Assembly (NCBI GenBank): GCA_050246115.1
Contig: JBFWWP010000002.1
Location: forward strand, 124,001 to 188,000
Length of the DNA stretch: 64,000 nt
Source: JBFWWP01 sp050246115
GTDB taxonomy: Bacteria; Planctomycetota; UBA8108; UBA1146; JAJFFE01
Direction of reading: 5' to 3'
A program made the translations under genes and the position numbers. Positions 17,532-25,565 of this stretch are shown here, piece after piece. The notes under the pieces are model-generated. The model saw nothing but the letters and a program-made list of their open reading frames with translations. It was not told the DNA's origin and ran no database searches. The stretch's first letter is position 1. Each line of letters begins with the position of its first letter.

Positions 17532-18445
17532 GGTAGTGCTCCGAGCAACGCGCCGAGCGGCACCAACCAGCGCTGTTCGGGAATCAATGCCGCCGGCACT
17601 CCAGCCGGTGGGGTCGGCGCGGCGACGACGTCGAGCTGCGTGGCCTTCGCCACGTGTGTGGCCCAATCGCCAGCCAACTGTCCGGCCGCGATCAGCCCAC
17701 TGAAGGCGAAGCGAGGAAAACGGTCCTCGCAGCTCAGAAGCGTCTCCAACACAGCGCGCACCCCGGCTTCGCCCTGGAGCGGCGGCATGGAGTCGCCGTG
17801 CGCGCCGCCGAAGCTGCGGGCGCTGGCACACTGCGATCCTCGGTAAGCCAGAAGCGCGGCGTCACCGAGATCGCGGTACGCGAAGATTTGTCCGAGGGCC
17901 TCTGCCGGTGAACCTTGGCGCAAAGTCGTGACGGCCCTTACCAACGCGGTCACAGTGGGCTCGAAGCGGCAGGGCCGACGGGGCAGTTCGGTGAGCTTCT
18001 GGGTCCACCCCGCTTGCTCCTCCGCGGCGATGGCGACCAGCAGGGTCACCGTTGCTGGGCTCGCGCCGGCAGATACCTGCCCAGGCAATACCTCGAAGTC
18101 CGTCGCGATGGCGTTTCCCAAGAAGGAAAAGCTGCTCTGGGCCTGCCAACGACCCGCTTGCTCGATCTCACCCTCGGCCATGGGCAAGGTCACTACTTCG
18201 GCTCGCGCTCGCAGTGGTGCGGTCACGCTCCAACGGATTGCCCGACTCCTCAGCGGTTCGCCGACGGCCTCCAACAGGGCTTCGGCGTTCGGCGGACCTT
18301 CGCTCACCGGGAGCGCGCACAGGCCCCCGTCGACGATGCGCGGGACTCCTTCTGCCGCGGCCTCGGCGACGAGCCAGCGCAGCTCTCCCGACGCGATCTG
18401 CAGCGCCCCGTAGGCCGTTCGTGGACGGGCGATCTTCAGTTTCAC
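17528..18445 (-). CDS. PilM/GspL-like actin-fold cytoplasmic protein
   Basis: The 305-aa protein lacks membrane segments and reads like a degenerate actin-like ATPase. It opens with YGALQIASGELRWLVAEA, followed by LPMAEGEIEQAGRWQAQSSFSF and later by FSGLIAAGQLAGDWATHV. PilM proteins bind ATP and the N-terminal tail of PilN and form the cytoplasmic ring of the machine. The ATP-site glycines are not clearly conserved here, so it may be a non-catalytic scaffold. The start is a GTG that overlaps the secretin stop (GTGA), and its own stop overlaps pilN in the same way. Confidence 0.7.
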   Translation of the reverse strand: MKLKIARPRTAYGALQIASGELRWLVAEAAAEGVPRIVDGGLCALPVSEGPPNAEALLEAVGEPLRSRAIRWSVTAPLRARAEVVTLPMAEGEIEQAGRWQAQSSFSFLGNAIATDFEVLPGQVSAGASPATVTLLVAIAAEEQAGWTQKLTELPRRPCRFEPTVTALVRAVTTLRQGSPAEALGQIFAYRDLGDAALLAYRGSQCASARSFGGAHGDSMPPLQGEAGVRAVLETLLSCEDRFPRFAFSGLIAAGQLAGDWATHVAKATQLDVVAAPTPPAGVPAALIPEQRWLVPLGALLGALP

Positions 18446-20331
18446 CGCGCCGTCGCCCTCTCGAAGACAGCCTTGAGCTCGCGCAGCGCTTGCTTGCGCG
18501 AGGGACTCACCAGCACGGAGTCGGCGAGTTGCGTCGCGTCCTTCACGAGCCGCGGGGTAACGAAGATCACGAGCTCGGTCGAGGACTCGACTTCCTCACG
18601 ATAACGGAAGAAGTAGCCGAGGAACGGGATGCGGCTCAACCATGGCACCGAACGCTCCAACTCGTCGGTGTCGCGGGAAACGAGCCCCCCGATCACCGCG
18701 GTGTCGCCCGACGGAAGCAGCACCTGGGTGTCGGCCTCGCGCGTATCGATGATGGGGAACCGATCTTCGATCAACCCGGCGACAGTGCTCACGGCCGGGT
18801 GGATGACCAACTGGATCCGCTGATCCTCGGTCACGGACGGCACGACCAGGAGCTGGATTCCGATGTCCTCGTAGTAGTCGAGGGTCACGGTTCGCACCGC
18901 GGTCTGCGGGTCGATGGTCTCGCTCGTGACCGGGAACTTCTGACCGATCAGGATGCTGGCCTCGATGTTGTCGAGGGTCGTGATGTTGGGCTCCGACACG
19001 ACCTCCGCGTCGGTGCTTTCTCGGATCAGCCGAAGGACCGCAGTGAACTGGCTTGCCGTCAACGAGCCAAAGGTGAAGCCCGTCGCAGGATCGGGGAAGT
19101 CGGTCGGGAACAGCTTCCCGCCGGTGTCTCCCCAGGGCAGAGTAGTGGGGCGGTTGGCTCCGGAGATCGCCAGGACCGTGTTCCAATCGAAGCCCCGCGA
19201 GTCACTGCGACCGTGGCGAATCTCGATGATCTTCACGTCGACCTCGACCTGTTGCGGTTTCACGTCGAGGGTGTGGATGCGCTCGGCGATGCTCTCCACA
19301 TACACCGAGCGGTCGGTGACCGTGAGCACGCGGGCGCGCCCGGTGCCCTGGTCTTCGACTCTCTTGGACCGCCGCTCCGAGACTTTGGTGCCGAACTCGA
19401 ATCCGGAGCGCGGCGCCGGCGCATAGCAGCTGAGCTTTCCCTCCGGACTGAGCAGCTTCTCGAGATAGGGTTTGAGATCCCACCCGTCCGCGTAGCGGAG
19501 GCGGAATTCCCGGGTGACGAAGGCGTCTTTGAGGTCCTCCGCCTTGCCGATCACCACGACATCTCGCTCCTTGCGAAACGCGTACTGGTGGCGCGCGAGC
19601 ATCAGCTGCAGCGCGTCCTCCCACCGAACTCCGGTGAGATTGATGTCGATGCTCCCGGTGAGAGCTCCTTGCACCGCGACGTTCAGGCCGAGTTCACTCT
19701 CGAGGAGTCGAGCGATGTCGCTCAGCGGGAAGTTCGCAAGCGCGAGGTCGATCATCCCGTCCTCGCGCACGGTCATGGATCCCGTCGCGTTGGCGCTGGG
19801 AAGGTCGAACTTGGGGACGAGGTTCTGAACCATCTCCAAGGTCCTCGCGTTGTCGATCACGGAGAAGACCTTGCTCTCCTGGCCGCCGAGTATCACCAAC
19901 TTGCCCTGCGCCGACAGGAGGGGTTCGAGCAGGGATCTGGCGGCCTCAGCGGTGATGTGCTGCAGCCGCACCAGGATCGGCACGAGGCGCTGGTTCGCAA
20001 CGAGGCTGTCCAGGCTCGAGACCAGCAGCACCCCTTCCTCCTCGACGAAGGTGAACCCGTGCGCCTTGAGGACGCTCTCGAGGGCCGAGCGCCAGGGAAT
20101 GTCGTTGAGCTTGACGGTGACCTTCTGGTCGAGGGTCTCGGCGGTCACCAGATTGATCCGGCGGTTGCGAATGATGAACTGGACGCACTGCCGAAGTTCG
20201 ATCCCGTCGAACTCCATGGAAATCAGGTCACTCGCCGGCACCGTTTGTGGAGCGGGCGCCGCCGATGCGATGCCGCCGGGCAGGCCCGCTACGATCCAGA
20301 TCAGAGCGAGCCGACGTCCAATTGATCTCAC
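18442..20331 (-). CDS. Secretin (GspD/PilQ family outer-membrane channel)
   Basis: The 629-aa precursor has a signal peptide (ending near GIASAAPA). Two STN/N-type domains follow: ISMEFDGIELRQCVQFII at about 37-54, and IDLALANFPLSDIARLLESELGLNVAV at about 193-220. An N1-like region is next, then a C-terminal secretin domain (about 400-600). The secretin core is clear: VVSEPNITTLDNIEASILIGQ, GIQLLVVPSV, ADTQVLLPSGDTAVIGGL and VPWLSRIPFLGYFF. It would form the multimeric gate through which pilus or secreted proteins cross the outer membrane. The start is a GTG with GGGGAG upstream; an in-frame TGA overlaps the pilM start. No separate pilotin is apparent, although a lipoprotein lies two genes upstream. 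Confidence 0.93.
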   Translation of the reverse strand: MRSIGRRLALIWIVAGLPGGIASAAPAPQTVPASDLISMEFDGIELRQCVQFIIRNRRINLVTAETLDQKVTVKLNDIPWRSALESVLKAHGFTFVEEEGVLLVSSLDSLVANQRLVPILVRLQHITAEAARSLLEPLLSAQGKLVILGGQESKVFSVIDNARTLEMVQNLVPKFDLPSANATGSMTVREDGMIDLALANFPLSDIARLLESELGLNVAVQGALTGSIDINLTGVRWEDALQLMLARHQYAFRKERDVVVIGKAEDLKDAFVTREFRLRYADGWDLKPYLEKLLSPEGKLSCYAPAPRSGFEFGTKVSERRSKRVEDQGTGRARVLTVTDRSVYVESIAERIHTLDVKPQQVEVDVKIIEIRHGRSDSRGFDWNTVLAISGANRPTTLPWGDTGGKLFPTDFPDPATGFTFGSLTASQFTAVLRLIRESTDAEVVSEPNITTLDNIEASILIGQKFPVTSETIDPQTAVRTVTLDYYEDIGIQLLVVPSVTEDQRIQLVIHPAVSTVAGLIEDRFPIIDTREADTQVLLPSGDTAVIGGLVSRDTDELERSVPWLSRIPFLGYFFRYREEVESSTELVIFVTPRLVKDATQLADSVLVSPSRKQALRELKAVFERATAR

Positions 20332-20378
20332 GGTCTCCCCGTCGTGTCGGGGTGTGTCCCTCTACGTGTGCTGAGCGA

Positions 20379-20918
20379 TCACGGGCGAGTCGGATTCACC
20401 TTCGGATCATACGAGATGACGATACTCTGGTTCTGGTAGCGCAGCGTGACCTCATAGTCGTCGACCCGCACCAGCGTGAAGGGGCCAACTTGTTCGCCCT
20501 CGAAGCATACATTGCCGTCGAGCAACGCGCCTTTCGTCGCTCCTGACCGATACATCCCGCCGAGTACCGGTAATGGCTGGCCTGTGGGATTGCTCGCGGT
20601 CGGTGCCGGGTCCGCGGGGGCCGGATTTGCTTCGAATTCCCGGAAGGGATCGATGTCGGGAAGCACCGCCGAGGAAGTCGCGAGGAGCGCCAACAGGCGA
20701 GTTACGTCCTCGTGCTCGAAGGTGAGTGCGTGAACGCTTCCGGCGCCTTCATCCTGGGTCGGCGCGCGGGTACCTGCAGACACGGCGGGCGGCGTGACGA
20801 CAGGATCTTGCTTCGCCGCCGATGCCGGTTGGGCGGGGCTACCCGTGATCCATACCAGGAGCCCAACTCCCGCCACCGCCGCAGTCGCGATCGCCAGGTT
20901 TCTTTCGCGTTTCTTCAT
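20379..20918 (-). CDS. PilP/GspC-like periplasmic linker protein
   Basis: The 179-aa product has an N-terminal membrane anchor (about residues 8-25), a proline- and alanine-rich linker, and a compact C-terminal domain. There GALLDGNVCFEGEQVGPFTLVRV and DYEVTLRYQNQSIVI resemble the homology-region domain of GspC/PilP, which docks onto the secretin N-domains. Position immediately before the secretin gene agrees with that role. The ATG at 20918 overlaps the preceding stop as ATGA. It could equally be called a GspB-like protein; the fold cannot be settled by reading alone. Confidence 0.7.
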   Translation of the reverse strand: MKKRERNLAIATAAVAGVGLLVWITGSPAQPASAAKQDPVVTPPAVSAGTRAPTQDEGAGSVHALTFEHEDVTRLLALLATSSAVLPDIDPFREFEANPAPADPAPTASNPTGQPLPVLGGMYRSGATKGALLDGNVCFEGEQVGPFTLVRVDDYEVTLRYQNQSIVISYDPKVNPTRP

Positions 20919-21463
20919 CGCGCTGCCGGCAGCGTCCCCACGCCCGTTTGCAACTCGGTCAGCCAGCTGCGACCCTCGTCGGTGAGGTCCGGGCTGGCCA
21001 GGGCTTGCTCCAGTCTTGCCCCAGCTTCGTCATCTCTCCCCAGGAGTACGAGCAACCATGCGAGCGATGCCTCGTCGGTCCAGTCCAACGCACCCCCCAG
21101 AAAACGAAGTTGGTAGTAGTACCCGAGCGCTTGCTCCGAGGCCTCCAGGATGCGCGAGCGCAGTAGCGCTTCCGTCCGCCGCCCGTCCTGCGGGGGGACA
21201 TTGGGTGCGGCCTCTCCGCTCAGCCAGATCTCGGCTTGGTGAGCCGCCAGCTTCGCCGAGGCCCGGGCCAGTTGCAGTAGGGACTCGCGGGCGCCGGGAT
21301 CTCGCTGCGCGCTGACACGGGCGGCTTCGAGGTCGTGAGCCAGCTCTGGCGTGAGTTCGGGCCAGCCGCGATAGAAGTCCGAGAATTCCGATCGCGTAGG
21401 CGGCGCCGAGCTGCAGCCGGACCACAGAGTTGTCAGCAGTACGACGAGGCAGGTACGCGTCAC
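20915..21463 (-). CDS. Small lipoprotein within the secretion operon
   Basis: The 182-aa product begins at a GTG that overlaps the kinase stop (GTGA), with AAGGAG five bases upstream. Residues 1-16 form a lipoprotein signal peptide ending in TTLWSGC. The mature part is alpha-helical with TPR-like spacing (ESLLQLARASAKLAAHQAEIW and ASLAWLLVLLGRDDEAGARLEQAL). No family is recognised. By position it is a candidate pilotin or PilF-like factor that helps the secretin reach the outer membrane; that is inference from context. Confidence 0.7.
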   Translation of the reverse strand: MTRTCLVVLLTTLWSGCSSAPPTRSEFSDFYRGWPELTPELAHDLEAARVSAQRDPGARESLLQLARASAKLAAHQAEIWLSGEAAPNVPPQDGRRTEALLRSRILEASEQALGYYYQLRFLGGALDWTDEASLAWLLVLLGRDDEAGARLEQALASPDLTDEGRSWLTELQTGVGTLPAAR

Positions 21464-22779
21464 CGCTTCTCCTTGCTCAACCAATTGGTGAAGGCCCCGT
21501 CGGGGTCCTTCACGTCGGGACGCGCGAGGTACCTGTCGACGAGCACCCTGGTGTCCGGAACTCGGCCGACCAGCGCGGCCGTGCGAATCAGCGAGAGCAA
21601 GTACTTCGGTTCGTCCCCGTATGTCGAGTGCGCCTCCCGGAACAGCGAGTAAGCTGCCGCGAGCTGCCCTCGTTCCTCCTCCTCGAGCCCTTGCGCGTGC
21701 AGCTCCTCGGCACGGGTCAGGGCCTCGAATCGATCGCGAAGCCGATTGCGCAGGGACTCGTCGTTCCCGGACGGTAGCGGGCGGATGACGTCCAGGAGTC
21801 GCGCCCGGAGTGCTTCCACGCGGTCGGAGTTGGTCGTTAGTCCCAGGGTGATGAGTCCGACTCCAGCGAACGCCAGCATGTACACAGCGGTTCGGCGAAG
21901 GGTGTTTCTGCGCCTCGGGTCAGCGTTGCCGGAGACCTTCGTCGCGACCCGAGGAGCCGGCGACTCGCCGCTCATCGAGCCCGGCTGCAAGAGCTCGATC
22001 ATGTGCCGCAGGGTCTGTGGTCGATTCTGCGGGTTCTTCTCCAGGCAGTGCAGCACCGCTTGCTCGAGCTCCCCGGGGATCCGCGGGTTCAGTCGAGTGG
22101 GTGACGTTGGCACCCCGGTCTTTTGCAGCTCCAGCAACTCGTAGACGGACTCCGAGATGAAGGGCGCCCTGCCGGTGAGCATTTCGTAGAGTAGGATCCC
22201 GAACGAATAGACGTCGGAGCGCGAGTCCAGGGGGGTACCGTGGCACTGTTCCGGACTCATGTACTTGGGGGTGCCGACGATGTTACCCGTCGCTGTCAAC
22301 ATGGTGAGTCCGTCGACCTGTACCAGCCCGAAGTCGAGGAGCTTCGTGCGATCGTCCTCGCCGACCATCACGTTGCCAGGCTTCAGGTCTCGGTGGGTCA
22401 TGCCGCGCTCGTGGATGCACAGGAGAGCCGAGGCAATCTCGAAACCGTAGCGCCGTGCTCGCTCGAGCGGCAAGCCCGACGGATGCTCCCGAAGGGTGCG
22501 GCTGAGCGGCGCGCCCTTCACATACTCCATGACGATGAAGTGATTGCCGTCCTTGGCGCCCACGTCGAACACGGCCACGATGTTCGGATGCTGGATGGCT
22601 TGCAGGGCGCGCCCTTCCCGTTGGAATCGGCGAGCACTGACCGGCGTGACGAGGTGCGGCGGGAGGATCTTCAATGCCACCTGACGCTGGGTGCTTTGTT
22701 CCACCGCAAGGAACACCAGTCCCATCCCGCCACGACCGAGCTCACGCTGGATGAGGTAGCCGGGAACCTGCGGGTTCAC
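21460..22779 (-). CDS. Membrane-bound Ser/Thr protein kinase with C-terminal helical domain
   Basis: The kinase domain occupies about residues 8-268: glycine loop ELGRGGMGLVF, catalytic lysine in VALKIL, MEYVKGAPL hinge, THRDLKPGNVMV catalytic loop, DFGLV metal site and GTPKYMSPEQ activation segment. This is a complete, apparently active PknB-type kinase. One transmembrane helix (about 300-322, AVYMLAFAGVGLITLGL) links it to a periplasmic helical, TPR-like region ending in RPDVKDPDGAFTNWL. It would phosphorylate Ser/Thr residues in response to an envelope signal. The GTG start overlaps the response-regulator stop and its TGA overlaps the lipoprotein start, so it is translated within the secretion operon. 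FHA-domain proteins such as the one at 27385-29133 are possible readers. Confidence 0.92.
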   Translation of the reverse strand: MNPQVPGYLIQRELGRGGMGLVFLAVEQSTQRQVALKILPPHLVTPVSARRFQREGRALQAIQHPNIVAVFDVGAKDGNHFIVMEYVKGAPLSRTLREHPSGLPLERARRYGFEIASALLCIHERGMTHRDLKPGNVMVGEDDRTKLLDFGLVQVDGLTMLTATGNIVGTPKYMSPEQCHGTPLDSRSDVYSFGILLYEMLTGRAPFISESVYELLELQKTGVPTSPTRLNPRIPGELEQAVLHCLEKNPQNRPQTLRHMIELLQPGSMSGESPAPRVATKVSGNADPRRRNTLRRTAVYMLAFAGVGLITLGLTTNSDRVEALRARLLDVIRPLPSGNDESLRNRLRDRFEALTRAEELHAQGLEEEERGQLAAAYSLFREAHSTYGDEPKYLLSLIRTAALVGRVPDTRVLVDRYLARPDVKDPDGAFTNWLSKEKR

Positions 22780-23735
22780 TGGGTCACCCCCGACCCGCTG
22801 AGCTGGAGCGCCAAGGGCGCAGCGATGAGCGTTGCCAGCAGGTCGAGGCGCCGCAGGAGCTCGACCGGCGGAGTCGGACCCGACGGGAAGGCGAGCAGCA
22901 CCCCGAGTGTTCTCCGGAGAGTGCGGAGCGGGAGTGCCACGCAGGTGTCGAGGCTCTCTGGCGCGACTCCGAACTTCGTCAGAGCCGTCGCCAAGTCAGT
23001 CTGCAGTGCTACGCGCACCCCGACATCCGTGGCATCGCCGATCGTCAGGGAAGTCGTCGGCACCCGGCATGACGAGTCGGCCGATCCCAGGGAACTCGGG
23101 CATCTCACCGACCAGCCGTCGGGTTCGCTCAGTGCGAAGAAGGACGTGGGCAGCAGGAAGTGATGCTCCAAGGTCTGGAAGGCAAGCTCGAGGATGCCGT
23201 CCACAGTGTCGAGCTCAGCGAGCAGACGCCCGGTCTCGTGCAAGACCTCGAGTTCCGCGACGCTGCGCTTGAGTCGCGCATTGGATTCCTTGATCTCCCG
23301 ATTGATGTCCTTGAGGTCGCGTGTGAGCTTCTGGTTTGCCGACAACAGTCGCCGGCGCTCGAGCGCCTTGCGCACGACCTTGAGCAGGTCCTCGTCGAAA
23401 TTCAGGATCGGCTTCGTGACGTAGTCGTAGGCGCCCAGTCGCAGAGACTCGATCGCTGACTCAATGGTCCCGCAACCGCTGGCCATGACCACTTCAGTGC
23501 GCGGTTCCCTCTTCTTGATCTCGCGCAGGAGCTGGATGCCGTCCATTCCCGGCATGAGGATGTCGAGTACCGCAACGTCGACGGGCTCGCGTTCGATGGT
23601 CGCGAGAGCCTCGACCCCGTTCGCAGCGGTGAGGACATGAAAGCCCTCCGTTACGAAGTAGAGTTCGATGGCTTCGCGGACGAACTCCTCGTCGTCGACG
23701 ATCAACAGCTTGTTGGCGCGGGGTTCGAGGGTCAT
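22776..23735 (-). CDS. Response regulator with receiver, coiled-coil and GAF-like domains
   Basis: The 319-aa protein starts with a receiver domain (about residues 8-125). Conserved residues are DDEE, the phospho-acceptor in VAVLDILMPGMDG and the lysine in YDYVTKPI. A coiled coil (about 140-175, SANQKLTRDLKDINREI and onwards) leads into a GAF-like domain with LHETGRLLAELDTVDGILELAF and VALPLRTLRRTLGVLLAF. It has no DNA-binding or enzymatic output, so the output is probably protein contact. The stop overlaps the start of the Ser/Thr kinase, which suggests it regulates that kinase or the secretion ATPase. The ATG at 23735 has only a weak ribosome-binding site. Confidence 0.88.
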   Translation of the reverse strand: MTLEPRANKLLIVDDEEFVREAIELYFVTEGFHVLTAANGVEALATIEREPVDVAVLDILMPGMDGIQLLREIKKREPRTEVVMASGCGTIESAIESLRLGAYDYVTKPILNFDEDLLKVVRKALERRRLLSANQKLTRDLKDINREIKESNARLKRSVAELEVLHETGRLLAELDTVDGILELAFQTLEHHFLLPTSFFALSEPDGWSVRCPSSLGSADSSCRVPTTSLTIGDATDVGVRVALQTDLATALTKFGVAPESLDTCVALPLRTLRRTLGVLLAFPSGPTPPVELLRRLDLLATLIAAPLALQLSGSGVTQ

Positions 23736-23839
23736 ACCGCTGTCTAACTGGGCCTACGACGAGTGTCGCCGGCGGTGAAAGGCCGTGATCGGGACGGGAA
23801 GGCGCGATTGCGATGCTCCAAGAGCGAGATTGGGGGTCG

Positions 23840-24226
23840 TCAATAGGCTGACCAGTTCTCGCCATAGGCGTCTGCGCCGCTCAGGTTCGGCTTGAGGATG
23901 TGGTTGGTCGCGTCCCAGTGCCAGCCCCCAGCACCGTCTAGCGTGCCGACGACCGTGCTGGAGTCGTTGACGCCATCGGCCGGGATCTCCGGAAGGTAGG
24001 TCGGAGCGAGGTTGGCCAGGTTGGCGGCCGGCCAGGAGCCACTGTTGTCGGACCGGAAGTTCTGAATCGCGGTACGGATCAGCTGCAAATTGGCCTTCGT
24101 GGTCGCGGCCTGGCTGCGGCCGACGTAGTCCAAGAAGTTGGGGACGATGATGGCCGACAGTACGCCAATGATGACGATGACCATGACGAGTTCGATGAGC
24201 GTGAATCCACGCTGACGCAGTTGCAT
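23840..24226 (-). CDS. Major pilin/pseudopilin (GspG or PilA-like)
   Basis: The 128-aa product carries a class III prepilin leader, MQLRQRG, cleaved before FTLIELVMVIVIIGVLSAIIVPNF, with the glutamate at +5 needed for assembly. The remaining soluble head is short and includes a LSGADAYGENW end without the DLWS calcium motif typical of GspG, so it may be the main filament subunit of a type IV-like machine. The ATG at 24226 is preferred because it gives the usual short leader; an ATG at 24256 would add ten residues. It lies 31 bases after the GspF gene. A prepilin peptidase is not encoded in the window. Confidence 0.88.
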   Translation of the reverse strand: MQLRQRGFTLIELVMVIVIIGVLSAIIVPNFLDYVGRSQAATTKANLQLIRTAIQNFRSDNSGSWPAANLANLAPTYLPEIPADGVNDSSTVVGTLDGAGGWHWDATNHILKPNLSGADAYGENWSAY

Positions 24227-24257
24227 TGTCGTGGGGATCCTTCCGTTGGTTTGCATG

Positions 24258-25505
24258 CTAGCCGAATCCTTTCGCGAGCTTCGAGAGCGGTACGAACACA
24301 CTGGCAGCGAGGAGCCCGACCACCCCGGTCATGAGTACGATGACAGCGGGCTCTACGATCTTCGGAATCGTCCGGGCGAACTGCTCGATCTCCCGTTCGT
24401 AGAAGTATGACACCTTGGCCAGCATCTCAGCCAGTTGCCCCGTTTCCTCGCCGACCGTGATCATGCTCGAGACCATGGTCGGGACGAACGGGGAGCGCGC
24501 CAGCTCCTCGCCGAGCGAGGAGCCCTCCTGCAAGTTCTTTTCGACACCTGCGAGGAATTCCTCCAGCACGACGTTCGGGACTCCCTGGCGGCTGAGTCGC
24601 AAGCTGACGAGGAGCGAGACGCCGCTGCGTTGAAGCAGAGCGAGTGTCTGGCAGAAGTTGGCGATGAGAAACTTCTGATAAAGTTTCCCGATGAGGGGTG
24701 CCCGGAGTTGAATTTTGGCGAGCACGAATCTGCCTCGTGGAGTCTTGGAGGCGAAGCCGTACAAGGCGACCGCGGCGCCGAGCGCCACGGCCAGGTGCGG
24801 GATGTGCGAGCGCAGGAAGCCGCTGAGGGTGAGGAGCGCTTCGGTCACCCAGGGTAGCTCGGTACCGACCTTGACGAACATCTTGGCAATGCGCGGAAGA
24901 ATGAACGCAATCAGAAAGAAGATCACGACGACACAGGCCAGCATCAGGAGCACGGGGTACGCGAGCGCGCTCTTGACCCGGGCCCGGCTCTCCAGCTGCC
25001 GCTCGTAGTGTTTGGCGAGGTCCTCGAGGACCAGCGTCATGTTGCCGGAGATCTCCCCGACGTCGACCATGTGGACGTACTGGGTCGGGAAGAAGCGCGG
25101 GAACTGACGCATACTATCCGCCAGGGACTCACCGCGCTCGAGACAGGATATGATGTGGCCGATCACGAGCTTCCACTCCGGCACGTCGATCTGGCGCTGA
25201 ATGATGTCCAAGGCCCGCGCGAGGGGTACTCCGGCGCTCGCGAGGGTGAACAGGTACCAAGTGAACGACAGCAGGTCACTCGGGTGCGCCCGCACCGAGC
25301 GGTGGAGTCGCGGGTCGCGAGCGGGGACCGTGCTGGTGCTGGACTCGGCGGCCGGCGACGTCGGGTTGGCGAGGGGGACACAGTCCAGCACGAAACCGTC
25401 CGTTCGCGCCAGGTACTCCCCGAGCTGGGACTCGCGGGGGACGACCAGCGTTTGCTCGACCGTTTCACCGGTGTGCTTGCGGACCTTGGTGCGGTAGACC
25501 GGCAT
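24258..25505 (-). CDS. Inner-membrane platform protein GspF/PilC
   Basis: The 415-aa protein contains the two tandem GspF domains. The first is near residues 78-200 (LYTLASAGVPLARALDI-like segment FTLASAGVPLARALDII, and VGEISGNMTLVLEDLA). The second is near 280-400 (LALLQRSGVSLLVSL, VGEETGQLAEMLAKVSYFYE). Three hydrophobic spans are visible, including ALAYPVLLMLACVVVIFFLIAFILP and the C-terminal PAVIVLMTGVVGLLAASVF. It would couple the GspE motor to pilin polymerisation. It sits between gspE and the pilin gene, the usual order. The ribosome-binding site before the ATG at 25505 is poor. Confidence 0.93.
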   Translation of the reverse strand: MPVYRTKVRKHTGETVEQTLVVPRESQLGEYLARTDGFVLDCVPLANPTSPAAESSTSTVPARDPRLHRSVRAHPSDLLSFTWYLFTLASAGVPLARALDIIQRQIDVPEWKLVIGHIISCLERGESLADSMRQFPRFFPTQYVHMVDVGEISGNMTLVLEDLAKHYERQLESRARVKSALAYPVLLMLACVVVIFFLIAFILPRIAKMFVKVGTELPWVTEALLTLSGFLRSHIPHLAVALGAAVALYGFASKTPRGRFVLAKIQLRAPLIGKLYQKFLIANFCQTLALLQRSGVSLLVSLRLSRQGVPNVVLEEFLAGVEKNLQEGSSLGEELARSPFVPTMVSSMITVGEETGQLAEMLAKVSYFYEREIEQFARTIPKIVEPAVIVLMTGVVGLLAASVFVPLSKLAKGFG

Positions 25506-25565
25506 GGGTTGCTTGCGTCCTGACCTTTCACGCGAGCCAGTAGGGCGATTCGAGCTAGAACCGTG

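Noticed and set aside
18052..20325. A 757-codon open frame on the plus strand opposite the secretin and PilM genes
   Set aside because: The opposite strand carries unmistakable secretin motifs. The plus-strand frame has biased composition and no homology.
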